Assembly (NCBI GenBank): GCA_022702545.1
Contig: JAHRBC010000005.1
Coordinates: 4,340,001 to 4,404,000, forward strand
From: Phycomyces nitens
Lineage: Eukaryota > Mucoromycota > Mucoromycetes > Mucorales > Phycomycetaceae
Direction: 5' to 3'
Length of the DNA: 64,000 nt
The notes under the pieces: generated by a model
Seen by the model: the letters and a program-made list of their open reading frames with translations, nothing else
What the model was told of the DNA's origin: nothing
The model's database searches: none
Position numbers and translations under genes: made by a program
In this document: piece by piece, positions 25,849-36,593 of the stretch
How the letters are laid out: the number at the start of each line of letters is the position of its first letter
Position numbering within the stretch: the first letter of the stretch is position 1

Positions 25849-27147
25849 CGGTCGCCCACCCTATCCCACTGGCAACGGAAACCAGCACAACCGAATCACA
25901 TCCATGCTCTTGAGTCCACCGGAATTCCAGACAGTTGGTGTGATAAAGAGAGGCGGATATCGGGACCAACAGAGCGCATCATGACCAGCCTTGACCGCCG
26001 TAAATGGGAGCTCAGAAACTCTTGATGTTTAAGAGCAGGCCATTCGGAATATGTTCACCTCGATCGAGTAGCCCAGCAGACCATGGAGTGATTCACCGGC
26101 CGAAAAACGACCGGTCGCCCACCCTATCCCACTGGCAACGGAAACCAGCCCAACCGAATCACATCCATGTTCTTGAGTCCACCGGAATTCCAGACAGTTG
26201 GTGTGATAAAGAGAGGCGGATATCGGGACCAACAGAGCGCATCATGACCAGCCTTGACCGCCGTGAATGGGAGCTCAGAAACTCTTGACGTCTAAGAGCA
26301 GGCCATTGGAATATGTTCACCTCGATCGAGTAGCCCAGCAGACCATGGAGTGATTCACCGGCCGAAAAAACGACCGGTCGCCCACCCTATCCCACTGGCA
26401 ACGGAAACCAGCACAACCGAACCACATCCATGTTCTTGAGTCCACCGGAATTCCAGACAGTTGGTGTGATAAAGAGAGGCGGATATCGGGACCAACAGAG
26501 CGCATACCAGCCTTGACCGCCGTGAATGGGAGCTCAGAAACTCTTGATGTTTAAGAGCAGGCCATTCGGAATATGTTCACCTCGATCGAGTAGCCCAGCA
26601 GACCATGGAGTGATTCACCGGCCGAAAAACGACCGGTCGCCCACCCTATCCCACTGGCAACGGAAACCAGCACAACCGAATCACATCCATGTTCTTGAGT
26701 CCACCGGAATTCCAGACAGTTGGTGTGATAAAGAGAGGCGGATATCGGGACCAACAGAGCGCATCATGACCAGCCTTGACCGCCGTGAATGGGAGCTCAG
26801 AAACTCTTGATGTTTAAGAGCAGGCCATTCAGAATATGTTCACCTCGATCGAGTAGCCCAGCAGACCATGGAGTGATTCACCGGCCGAAAAACGACCGGT
26901 CGCCCACCCTATCCCACTGGCAACGGAAACCAGCACAACCGAACCACATCCATGTTCTTGAGTCCACCGGAATTCCAGACAGTTGGTGTGATAAAGAGAG
27001 GCGGATATCGGAACCAACAGAGCGCATCATGACCAGCCTTGACCGCCGTAAATGGGAGCTCAGAAACTCTTGACGTCTAGGAGCAGGCCATCGGAATATG
27101 GTCACCTCGACCAAGTAGCCCAGAAGACCAAGACAATGGAGTGATTC
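25849..27147 (+). repeat. GC-rich satellite array, five units of about 263 bp
   Basis: Units start at 25849, 26112, 26375, 26634 and 26897 (spacings 263, 263, 259, 263), each opening CGGTCGCCCACCCTATCCCA. Copy 3 lacks four bases (CATG) near its GAGCGCAT. The fifth unit diverges after about 27147. The unit is clearly richer in G+C than its surroundings and includes the perfect palindrome CGACCGGTCG at unit junctions. Open frames of 94 codons cross each junction but simply follow the repeat. The array lies inside the interval bounded by the two LTR-like repeats. Confidence 0.95.
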
Positions 27148-28765
27148 ATTGTTCAAAACAGAAGGTTGGCTGCCATTTTCTATTGGCCATTGTGTGGTCG
27201 GCATACTGGAATCAACAATCATATATCAGGAGTAATGGACCAGGCGATAATATGAACTGCTGGTAACGGAAACAATACACTCTTGATTGGCTTGTATCAA
27301 GAGATCATGAAAGGTAGTAGCCATGGATAAAATAGCATACTGGGAATTAGCCAGGAGGGTGAAATGAGGGTCATTTCCATGTTTGACAGAGATGGCCATT
27401 AGACATCACGCATTTGCTAGCGCTTTTTGACAAGTCATTTGAACGGCTACCAGCAACATGAAGAGCAGACAGGTTTTGGTTTGAATTTTTTTTGACACCA
27501 TCATGTGTTCACTACATCTGAATGACACGTTAGTTTGATGGTTCAAAAACATCATAAAACACACCCATCCATCATTAAAAGTCCGTCCATCATAAAGGCG
27601 GAGCCATAGTTGACGAAACTAGGAGTGGATGAAGTGAAAATTTGCTTACCTTGACATGCCCTTGAGAAAGTGAGATGGTAACGGAAAGAGAAGTAAGGAA
27701 ACAGAAACAACAATACGCGCCCAAAGCCCCTGTCTTTATAGACAAATATTTTGTGGGTGTGAGGTCACCGCGCTTTTTGGTGATGACGTGAGCCAGTGTG
27801 GGAATATATTTTTGACATGGAGCAAATTAGTAGTTTAACAGTAAAATCAATAGCTTTTAGAAAGAAACAGGTAAAGAAGTAAAGAGGTAAACATCAAGTT
27901 AAAGGTTGGTCTTTATCTGTGTACTGTTAACTTTAAAGACAGTGTACTTCTTTGAACGGCGATTGTTTCTCTTTTAATTTTAGGCAATCTTGGTAGGTCC
28001 GTGCATTTGTTCAAGGATGTGTAGAATAGTGCGACTATTTTTCCGGTTCGAACTGAGTAGGCTGTCCGTAGGAAGAGACGTGGGTGTCACCCAAATCACT
28101 AGATAGCTGTACCACCTCTGAGGAGTGGGATAAGAAATAGGGTCACGGACCAATTTAATAAAAACAAGTTCTTTCTCGTTGTTTATTTTGGAGGGTGTCT
28201 TGCATAGAACCCTAGATTGACAGTGAGACGCATAGAGCTACACCGATACTGGATTTTGATAAGAAAGCTATACTTGTTCCGAGTAATCAGAACGTAGGCA
28301 TTCCCCCTCTGCACTCTGAGAAGATTCAGCATACCAATCTCACTCCGCCTCACCTCGACTACGACGAGCTCAATTGCGCCTTCCCTCCGCAACCTGTAGC
28401 CAAGGACCCTCTACAATCTCTCTGTTCTGGAGTCGGAAACCCTCTATTCCATCACTCTCGAACCTGATACTCCTTGATCCCAGCCCAACATTACAGATAA
28501 TTGATTTTGTACAAGCAGGTACAAATAATCTTTGCGGACATCAGAAATACATTTGCCCTTTCGAAATACTCAAATATCTCATTCTTTTTTCATATCATAT
28601 AGAGTTGTGTATCCTATTTGTCCTAAACACTTGTTTTGCAAATATCAAAGATAGAGTGTACTCTGCCACGTATTTTTATTTGGTGTAAGAGCAAATGGAG
28701 TTTTGATACGAAATAACAATAAATTTGTTTTTATTTATTCATTATTCTGTACTCTTAAAGGATAA
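27148..28765. other. Right internal part of the LTR-flanked interval
   Basis: No gag, protease, reverse transcriptase or integrase coding is visible. A segment at 27796-27967 (GTGTGGGAATAT ... TTAAAGACAG...GAACGGCGATT) recurs in a shortened form at 29171-29216. The 104-codon open frame near 28374 has no recognisable family. Confidence 0.45.
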
Positions 28766-29113
28766 TGTTGTGTTTTAAGGTATTAAACCAATACAAAATA
28801 GTAATGGAGATATAGACAGTAAGTGAGTACTTTGAGACTGCATATAAGCTTGTCTTTATTAAAATACAAAATGTGCCACTCTTTACATACTCTTTCAATG
28901 CGCCGTTGCACAAGATCTTGGACTTTCTGATACGTGGGGTCTTTCACCACATTAAGATATTAGATGGAGTAAGCTTCTGAGCTCAACATCCATGTTACTA
29001 TTATTCTGATGCATTGCTATAATTCCTTTATCGTACCTTATTAGTTCTCAGCTAATCTGTACTTATAGCTTATATATATGTAAAATATACATTAATAAGG
29101 CTGAATCACCACA
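28766..29113 (+). repeat. LTR-like direct repeat, right copy (348 bp, TG...CA)
   Basis: Same-orientation copy of 24919-25265, from TGTTGTGTTTTA to CACCACA, with scattered substitutions. The flanks outside the pair (left ...ACCCCGT, right AGAAGTAA...) show no obvious target-site duplication. The two copies may be ends of one decayed non-autonomous element or two solo LTRs. Confidence 0.75.
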
Positions 29114-29805
29114 AGAAGTAAACAACTTTTAAATCGTATAGTATCAGTTTGAAAGGTGGTATTCTTCGGTGTGGGAATATCTTTAAAGACAGTGGTACTT
29201 CTTTGAACGGCGATTAGTTTTTGTACGTTACTTTAAAATGGCCCGTGCGCTTTTTATTCAGAAATGAAATGTTTTCAAAATTACATGAAGATAAGACATA
29301 CAATATTTACGTCAGGGTTACTGCTATAATATATATATATATATATATATATTCCAGTAAAAGTTATATACAAGCTTTAGAGATTTCATGTCAAATGGTC
29401 TGGACATGTCAATTCAATGCATCTTGTCATTGCCATGATGTGCTAATCAAATGTCGAAATCATAGTCAAAGAACTCTTGCCCTTTTTGTACCATATTCGC
29501 CATGATAACCTTTACAGACATAATAATATTAGCATTGTCATTGAACAGCACGTACAGTAGATGACTATAGAATGGTCTAGATAAATATTTATAACTGATG
29601 TTCTTTGTTAATTGAAAGTATAGGTGATATATGATGTTTGATATATATCTGCTGCTTTTGTATTATTACAGCGCAATATATGGATATGTTAGCATCTTTT
29701 AAATAAAAAATAATATGGACCCGACATTTGCTGTATAACTGACACTCCGGCTCTTATAAACGACGCTTCAATTAAGACGCTCTATATGTATTATTCTTCG
29801 TTCGA
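29114..29805. other. Intergenic between LTR-like repeat and DIRS element
   Basis: No gene supported. It holds a short repeat copy at 29171-29216 related to 27796-27967 and a (TA)n run at 29324-29351. Confidence 0.5.
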
Positions 29806-29896
29806 CAGAGACTCTGACTGTGTTACCATCAATTCTTTATTGGGACAAAAATTTTCAAATAAAAGTAGTCGCTATTGTTATTCTTTAGGTCTTTAT
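29806..29896 (+). repeat. DIRS left inverted terminal repeat
   Basis: 91 bp matching the reverse complement of 32872-32963 with a few substitutions and one indel. The shared core includes TTTTCAAATAAAAGTAGT. Confidence 0.9.
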
Positions 29897-29946
29897 CATC
29901 TTTTCTTTCGCTCCTGGTATTCAACCGCTCGACTCATCGACGATCC

Positions 29947-30552
29947 ATGCCCAATGATTTACAATCTACTCTCGAAGCCATTCTGGCTCGCCTTACCGTC
30001 CTGGAAGACAACGTTCCTAACCGTCAGATGGATACTGCTCTTGATTCCAAGTCTGAAGAGTTTGACTCTCATTACATTCATGAGCGTCCTACTGCCACTG
30101 ACCTCACTCCTTTCCCTGCCCTTCTTGCAGCAATTCCGGGCATGGACAAGGATTTATTTTGGCGCCCCCTAGATGAAACTGATTGCCGTAGCTTTCTGCT
30201 TAACTGTCCCCGGAACACTGTTCGCCAGTATCAGGCCCCGGTGCTTAACCACACTGGCGTTGGGCAACACACTAAACAAACTGATGGCCAGCTCGCTAAT
30301 CTTCAGTTCCGCATCTCAGGTCTCACAAGACCGATTGACTTGTTTGCCCATGATGTCCTGGCCACCAACTCTATTGAAGTGCCACAAGCCCTGGAATTTG
30401 CGCGCACAATGCATGATCTGCTCTCCGACCTGGCCAGCGTCATTACCCAGATTCGTTGCGACAATGTGTCGAGATGCCAATCTCCCTACCATTCCGATAA
30501 TCCAATCTTCCAAGGATCCCAGCCCACTGCTGGATATTACACCCATCGCTGA
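29947..30552 (+). CDS. DIRS gag-like protein
   Basis: The likely start is the ATG at 29947 (MPNDLQSTLEAILARLTVLE), giving about 201 residues. A short N-terminal coiled-coil-like segment is followed by a region resembling the first ORF of zygomycete DIRS elements (FRISGLTRPIDLFAHD). Structural nucleocapsid-type role by position in the element. The frame ends before the RT region. Whether the downstream stretch 30553-30879 was once part of it or of the RT frame is unclear. Confidence 0.6.
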   Translation: MPNDLQSTLEAILARLTVLEDNVPNRQMDTALDSKSEEFDSHYIHERPTATDLTPFPALLAAIPGMDKDLFWRPLDETDCRSFLLNCPRNTVRQYQAPVLNHTGVGQHTKQTDGQLANLQFRISGLTRPIDLFAHDVLATNSIEVPQALEFARTMHDLLSDLASVITQIRCDNVSRCQSPYHSDNPIFQGSQPTAGYYTHR

Positions 30553-30879
30553 GCCAGCCAAACTGCAACGCGCACTTGGCGATGCTTCTCGTACCTCTTC
30601 CCGAACGAGAAAGGGAAAACGTACTGACCGGGCACACCTTCAAAATGAACAGCCCAACGACAATCCTAACCCTCCTGCAGTCGCACACTCTCGTTCCCCC
30701 AACCGACCTCTCCAACAAGATAGCAAGTCGGGGTTTCCCACGCGCCCAAAAAATTCCAAGTCTCAGACAACCAACCACCAGTAGGTGGCCGTCTACACCT
30801 CTTCCTCAACGCATGGGAGAAGCTAACGAACGAAGACTGGATACGCAAGACCATCGCAGACGGATATGCCATTCCATTC

Positions 30880-32586
30880 ATGAGCCCTCCTCCAATATCC
30901 TCATGTGGTCTTATGCGAACTTCTCATCGGAAAGACTCTCATATAATCGAGCAGGAGATCGTATCTCTCCTATGCAAACGCGCAATAGAAGTTCATCAGC
31001 CCGGGTTTTGTTCTCAGATCTTCACGACTCCCAAGAAGACAGGAGATCTAAAACCGGTTCTGAACCTCCGACCACTCAACCAATTTGTTCCCAAGCAGCA
31101 CTTCAAGATGGAACCGATCAAGCATGTCTGTCAACTTATTCGGCCTGGAGACTTCCTCACCAGCATCGATCTACGGGACGCCTTTCTACATGTCCTTATC
31201 CACCACAGCTCACGCAAATATCTCCACTTCCCTTGGAAGAATCAGACATACCAGTTTCGAGTGCTACCTTTCGGGTTGTCCCTGTCACCTCTTGTCTTCA
31301 ACAAGCTTCTTCGTCCCGTTTTGCGCTAAGCACGCCGTCAGGGAATACGTCTGCCGGCCTATCCGGACGACCTAATTGTTGTGGCTCCCAGCCAGGCCAC
31401 CTCTGCACTCCACACTCGACGTGTGATTAACAAGTTACAGGAATTGGGGTTCTTCATCAAACCGAGCAAATCTCACCTTGTACCGTCCATCACGATACAG
31501 CATTTCGGATTCGAAATCAACACTCAAGACATGACTCTGGTCATTCCCCGTTCCAAGTTACGCGATATCCACCGGGAGGCAAATTGGCTCCTACATCGAC
31601 CAACAACAACACTTCGACAGCTCTCGTCGTTTATCGGCAAGGCTCAGGCCACCATTCTGGCGGCCCTCCCAGTACGCTTACAAACTCGGAATCTTATCAC
31701 CATCCGCGATTCCGCTCTTCGTCATAGAGCCAAATGGACGGATTCCATCCAACTCAACATTTCGGCTCATCAAGAGTTGGAATAGTGGATCCACCAGCTC
31801 TCCACATGGAATGGATATTCCTTCCTCCCCAAAACTCCCCAACATGAGGTCTACACCGACGCCTCGGACACTGGATGAGGTATTGTTTTCGACAAGAACA
31901 CACTCTCCGGGACTTGGGAAGCCCACGAGCGCCAGGAACACATAAACTACCTGGAACTCTTGATCATCTACAAGGTCACTCTCTTACCTCCCCTCCAGGG
32001 GAAATCGATTCGGGTGTACAGCGACAACACCACGGCCATTGCCTACACCAACCACTTTGGAGGCACTCGATCACCCTGCCTCATGGCACTTGCTACCAAA
32101 CTTTGTCACCATTGTTTGGCCACGGGTACTCGGCTTTGGATGGCCTACGTCCCATCCCCTCTCAACCCGGCAGATCATCCTTTTCGTCACCTCACCGAGC
32201 AACTGGAATGTAGTATTTGTCCGCCCTTCTTCCGTCACTTGGACTCGTTGTGGGGTCCACACCATGTCGACTGCTTGGCCCACTGCAACAATGCCCAGCT
32301 CCCACTGTACATGACGTGGGAATGGAACCCTCAGTCCATAGCGATGGACGCGCTGTCCGTCAGCTGGAAGTCTTGGAAACGAGTTTACCTCTGCCCGCCG
32401 TGGAACCTCCTCCCTCGCATCATACAGAAGATCCATCTGGAGAAAGTTCCAGCCACACTAATAACCCCAAATTGGCCGAGTGCATTACAGTGCCCTCTTC
32501 TTCTCCAGTCCTCTCGTCGCCCACCCCTTCCTATTCCAAATAATTTGGTATTCCCTGACCCTGGCAGCGTCGTGAATGTTCTCTAG
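30880..32586 (+). pseudogene. DIRS reverse transcriptase / RNase H, broken by three in-frame stops
   Basis: One reading frame carries RT motifs (GFCSQIFTTPKKTGDLKPVLNL, TSIDLRDAFLHV, LPFGLSLSP), then a YPDD box in place of the usual YLDD-type active site. RNase H follows, with VYTDAS, LELLIIYK, VYSDNTTA and NPADHPFRH. The frame is not shifted, but stops interrupt it at TAA 31327-31329, TAG 31783-31785 and TGA 31876-31878. Each sits where a one-base C-to-T or G-to-A change could have made it. The stretch upstream of the first Met-like position is also open and may belong to the same protein. Confidence 0.75.
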
Positions 32587-32871
32587 AAGAATCCACACTG
32601 GAGTTTAATCGCTTGGGATCTCAGCTGAGACACTGTGTAGTGAATTGGTTAAACCCCTGTATCGATACAATTGTCACTGGTCATGATCACCACCGTTCAT
32701 ATCATGGGGTGGGTTATGAGCACCTTCCTCTATATTTGCTACGTTCTGCCACCCGTACCGGCGAACTGCTTGTAACTTTTCGGTTATGGCTCTTTCCTCT
32801 TCTCGCGGCCCTCTGGCTGTCTCCTCCCTCCCGTCTCTTAATTTAACATATACACCACTCACTAATCGATT

Positions 32872-32963
32872 ATAAAGACCTAAAAAATAGCAATAGCAAC
32901 TACTTTTATTTGAAAATCTTCGTCCCAATAAAGAAATTGATGGTAACACAGCCAGAGTCTCTG
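32872..32963 (-). repeat. DIRS right inverted terminal repeat
   Basis: Inverted partner of 29806-29896. Just outside it lies a small palindromic segment (TTCGGCCTACGGCC at about 32992-33005). Confidence 0.9.
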
Positions 32964-34988
32964 CCTCCTCGAATAATAAGAATAGGTCTTCGGCCTACGG
33001 CCTCAACCAAAAGACCTAAACTCTACAACCGATCTTTGGCTACTATCTGCAAATGCGTGGCAAGTAAATACTTCAATAGTTATACACCAAGCATTCATAC
33101 ATCTCATACCAAGTGATAACCGACCATTACAGAATAATGACTTGATTACAAGGAGATCTGAATAATTCAAAACAGCTATCTGACAAAATGAGCACCATAC
33201 AAATACTCTTTGGATAGAATACTAAAAACAATTAAAAAGGGGGATTCAATAACATATTTCGAAAATATTGATTGCTAATAGATGAAACTTGGAAGATAAA
33301 ATCAATGAAACCCCCTAATAAATAAATTTGAGAAATAAAATAAAAAAATAACAGTACTCTACTAAGCTCTCCTTAGTAGATTGGAATCCTTGAATTCATC
33401 GAAGTGTTGGACATTGCTTTGATGAATCCGTAAAATCTGAAGAAGATTAACCACAATACAAGTTAGAAAACTATATAAGATAGCCAAAGTTATGGCAATA
33501 GAAAGCATTTTTTATCCTCTCTTTGATTTTACGTATACTCCTGTTTCTCCGGTGGGATTGACCTTTTGGCTTTGGTATAGTACTGTCATGGCTGAATTAT
33601 TGTCAGCCAATTAGGAGGACAATTACACAGAGTTCTCTTTTGAGAATGACGACCGAATTGATCCCCTTTTGTTCTCTGAAGACTTGGAAGACATTAGTTG
33701 TAACAAAAGTAGATTAGAAACCAAAACAGACATTTATGATGGCTGAGTAGGCTTAGAAATGGTTTAAAAAGAGGACAATATTTCATTCAATAAAAACCAT
33801 CTATCTTTCTATCCTCGTTTACAATTCCCAGTGGGTTTGATCAATATTGGCTGTGTTATAGCATTAGAAGAACAACCCAGATCAAAAAACGACACTTGTC
33901 ACATATTGTCTGGAGCAGGATGTGCGGTAAGTGCAACTTGTCACCTAGCCACAACTGATCTTAATCGAGAGATCGTAGGGGCTTGGGGCTTACTCCAAAC
34001 TTGAGAGTTTTTTGCAATCATTAAAACATGATTATAATAGAAAATAAATTGCAAAATATTAAAATTGAAACACGACAGAAATATAGAGTTTTGTTAATTT
34101 ATTACCTATTGCTTGGCATCTTTTGTGCATCTTGTCAACCAAAGCCTTTGGATACTCGACACCTAATCTCGTCAATTTGTTTTTGTAGAAACAACCTCTA
34201 CATCACCTATATAATCTATAGTGGTCGTTTGCTTCCCAATTACCAACTCTAGAGGATCTTGAGTTTACCAGTACCCACGCCCTCTGATCTGGTGCGTCTC
34301 TTTCTACCATTGACAATATCGCCTGTATCGCAAGTGTCTCCATGGTTCTGAAAGACAGAATCCTTCACCTCATTATTAGTAGCCCTCTTAAACCATTAAT
34401 TGAAATATTTTGCCAGCATATTAACGTATATAACTTGCTTAATCTGAAAAGTGTCTACGATCTTTAACGGGACAAATCCTCCACTTCCCAATTTCACTGT
34501 CAATACCAAATTTCGTCCTTTGTACCTTTCTCCAACTTTTAAAAACACACATGTGGCAGAGTTGTTGCCACTCAAGAAAACCGAGATGATTCATCTGACC
34601 ACACCATACTGTTCTATTGCTCGTTTGACCAATTTACCTTTTCCTTGGCTCAGAAAAGTATGGCTTTCTTGTGTGTGTGTTTTTGTAATAAAAGTTTTAT
34701 GTGCTGCAACACAGGACTTGAAGTCAAATTGATTGACATAATTGATGATGGTATTTACACACACATTGTCATTTATGGCAGCTAATTTTAATCTGAGCTG
34801 TTTATAACTGAATATATTTTATTTTATAATTCTTTAAAGGTATCTTATAGTCCTCTCATCTGTTTTTTTTAGGGGTTTCCGGGTGATTTTTCAAATAATA
34901 GACATCTGTATTTTCTAATGCGTTTAATAATTGTTTGCACAGGACCGAGAAATTTCTACTGTTCTTGAAATATTTAAGGGAATGATGA
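32964..34988. other. Intergenic, about 2 kb
   Basis: No supported gene. A 93-codon open frame near 34451 has no recognised family. The DNA looks like decayed repeat material but was not assigned. Confidence 0.4.
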
Positions 34989-35182
34989 TGACACATGGTG
35001 GGTTGGTTATGTAGTATAAATGACCAACTCAGTGACAAGAAAATAGATACGGGTAGAAAGACAATTTTAATAAAGAACAGATTAAGAGACTATTTAACTA
35101 CATCGGGGCATTTCTACAGATACATCACTACTTCGAAGTTCACTGCGATGAGCGATACAACAAACACCGGTGAATAAAATAA
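34989..35182 (+). repeat. Dispersed repeat, copy 2 (about 194 bp)
   Basis: Same-orientation copy of 24561-24753. It lies just upstream of a second Tc1/mariner relic. Confidence 0.85.
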
Positions 35183-35339
35183 ACCGTGTCAATGAGCTTT
35201 ATGGAGGCATAAAACAGCCTAGTACCGCTGTTAATCTTTTTTATATAAAGGTTCCAAGTGCTGCTTTATGATTCTGAAGCTGACATATGTCCAATTAATT
35301 GATAAAGAAACTGAAGTTTTTGCTTCAAAATATATCGGA

Positions 35340-35700
35340 AATCTCATCATTTTTATCAGTTGTACATAAAGTTCTTAAAACTTGTTTTTATGCCCCAGTT
35401 TTGAAGGCGTAAGCAAAGGAAACATAGAGAATTTTTTCCAAAAATAAGACGAATCTTCCTGTTATGACATGGTCTGCTAACATCCCTGACCTGAGCCCGA
35501 TAGAGATCGTAGGGTTATATTTGGAACATAAGCTAAGAGCCAGGAAGGTAAATCCTACAAACAGACACTTTTTGGTTTGCAGGCTACAAGAAGGATGGAG
35601 AAATACCAAAAAAAAGGTTGTATAATCACGTTGCATCTCAGTGCCAGATCGAGTTCAAGAGCTTAAAAAATATGGATCTCATACTCATTAAACTTTCAAA
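35340..35700 (+). pseudogene. Tc1/mariner transposase relic, C-terminal part
   Basis: Plus-strand translation around 35467-35690 contains WSANIPDLSPIE followed by a LEHKLRARKVNPTN segment, LQEGWRN and a SVPDRVQELKK end. This is the standard C-terminal DDD/E region of Tc1/mariner transposases. The part upstream is too degraded to follow. It differs from the minus-strand relic at 23.5-24.2 kb, so it comes from another subfamily. Confidence 0.75.
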
Positions 35701-36593
35701 TAAATTATATTTTAATATTGATATATATCATATATATCCCTCATTATTTCCAGACTTATATCTATAGTTTCTTCAGCTAAAAAATGTAAAGAAGCTTTAT
35801 ATTTTTTTTTAAAAAAAAATACGTTCAAGTAATTCATGTCAATGCATTTACAGTAGCGAGTATGTTTACTGCTTTATTAGCAGAAACTAAAAACTAACAA
35901 ACTATCTTAACAAGTGCAGGATGACAATCTGTACTTGTTTGTAAAGAAACGTACTCTTTACAACATATGACTATCATACCCATATGATAATGTCATCTTT
36001 CCAGAACATAGTTCTGCAGTAGTCTAGCAATCTTAAGGTCTATTTACGGCCTGCAACAACCTTGTAAAAATACATTTGCTCAATAAGATTTTTCAATTTT
36101 CTCCTTTTAGATTAAAGCCATCTGTATAAATTATACTTTAAACTTTTTTTTTAAAAACTGAATATTCATTTCGACTTAACAGCCTTGGCTTGAACCAAAT
36201 CTATTTTAAGAAATGAAAATATAGCCCCATTATACAAAGTAACCGACTTGAAATATCTAGTAATACCAGAATGTTGCCTCTTTATATTAGAATACACGCC
36301 TCTCTTTATTAATTTGGGTACTTTAAAAAAAGTGAGAAAAAAAGCCCAATTTCTTAGAATTCTCTGTTTATCAGAATTGTACAGCGTTGTACTATAAAAA
36401 AGTCATTATTTAGTAAACATGATAATCTTAATTTCTTGTGTAGCATATCCTTGGGTAATGAATATATTGATGAATATTAATATAATTTTCAACAGACATA
36501 ACACCTTGGCTCAGTGAGGCTTTAAAATATTTAACCATTCAAAAGGAATACTTGATTTTTTGATTTTTTGCTTTCTTGTTTATCTTTACTATA
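35701..36593. other. Upstream region of kelch gene B
   Basis: About 0.9 kb AT-rich DNA without a gene. Unlike the regions ahead of genes C and D, it does not carry the shared cassette. Confidence 0.5.

Larger units (their letters stand above)
29806..32963 (+). mobile_element. DIRS-type retrotransposon, internally deleted, with inverted termini
   Basis: Near-identical inverted terminal repeats bound the element: 29806-29896 (CAGAGACTCT ... AGGTCTTTAT) and, inverted, 32872-32963. Inside are a gag-like frame and a reverse transcriptase/RNase H region on the plus strand. Inverted rather than direct termini plus this reverse transcriptase type are hallmarks of DIRS elements, which integrate with a tyrosine recombinase. 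No tyrosine recombinase or methyltransferase coding was found, and at 3.16 kb the element is shorter than usual for the group. In-frame stops break the enzyme frame, so this copy is dead. Confidence 0.85.

Noticed and set aside
25780..27073. Repeated 94-codon open frames in the satellite and their antisense counterparts
   Set aside because: They follow the 263-bp repeat, cross unit junctions and resemble no family; coding is not supported.
25849..27147. Regular spacing suggesting a CRISPR-like array
   Set aside because: The whole 263-bp unit is repeated, with no short repeat plus unique spacer pattern.
24911..29121. Target-site duplication around the LTR-like pair
   Set aside because: Flanks ACCCCGT and AGAAGTAA do not match, so a single complete insertion is not claimed.
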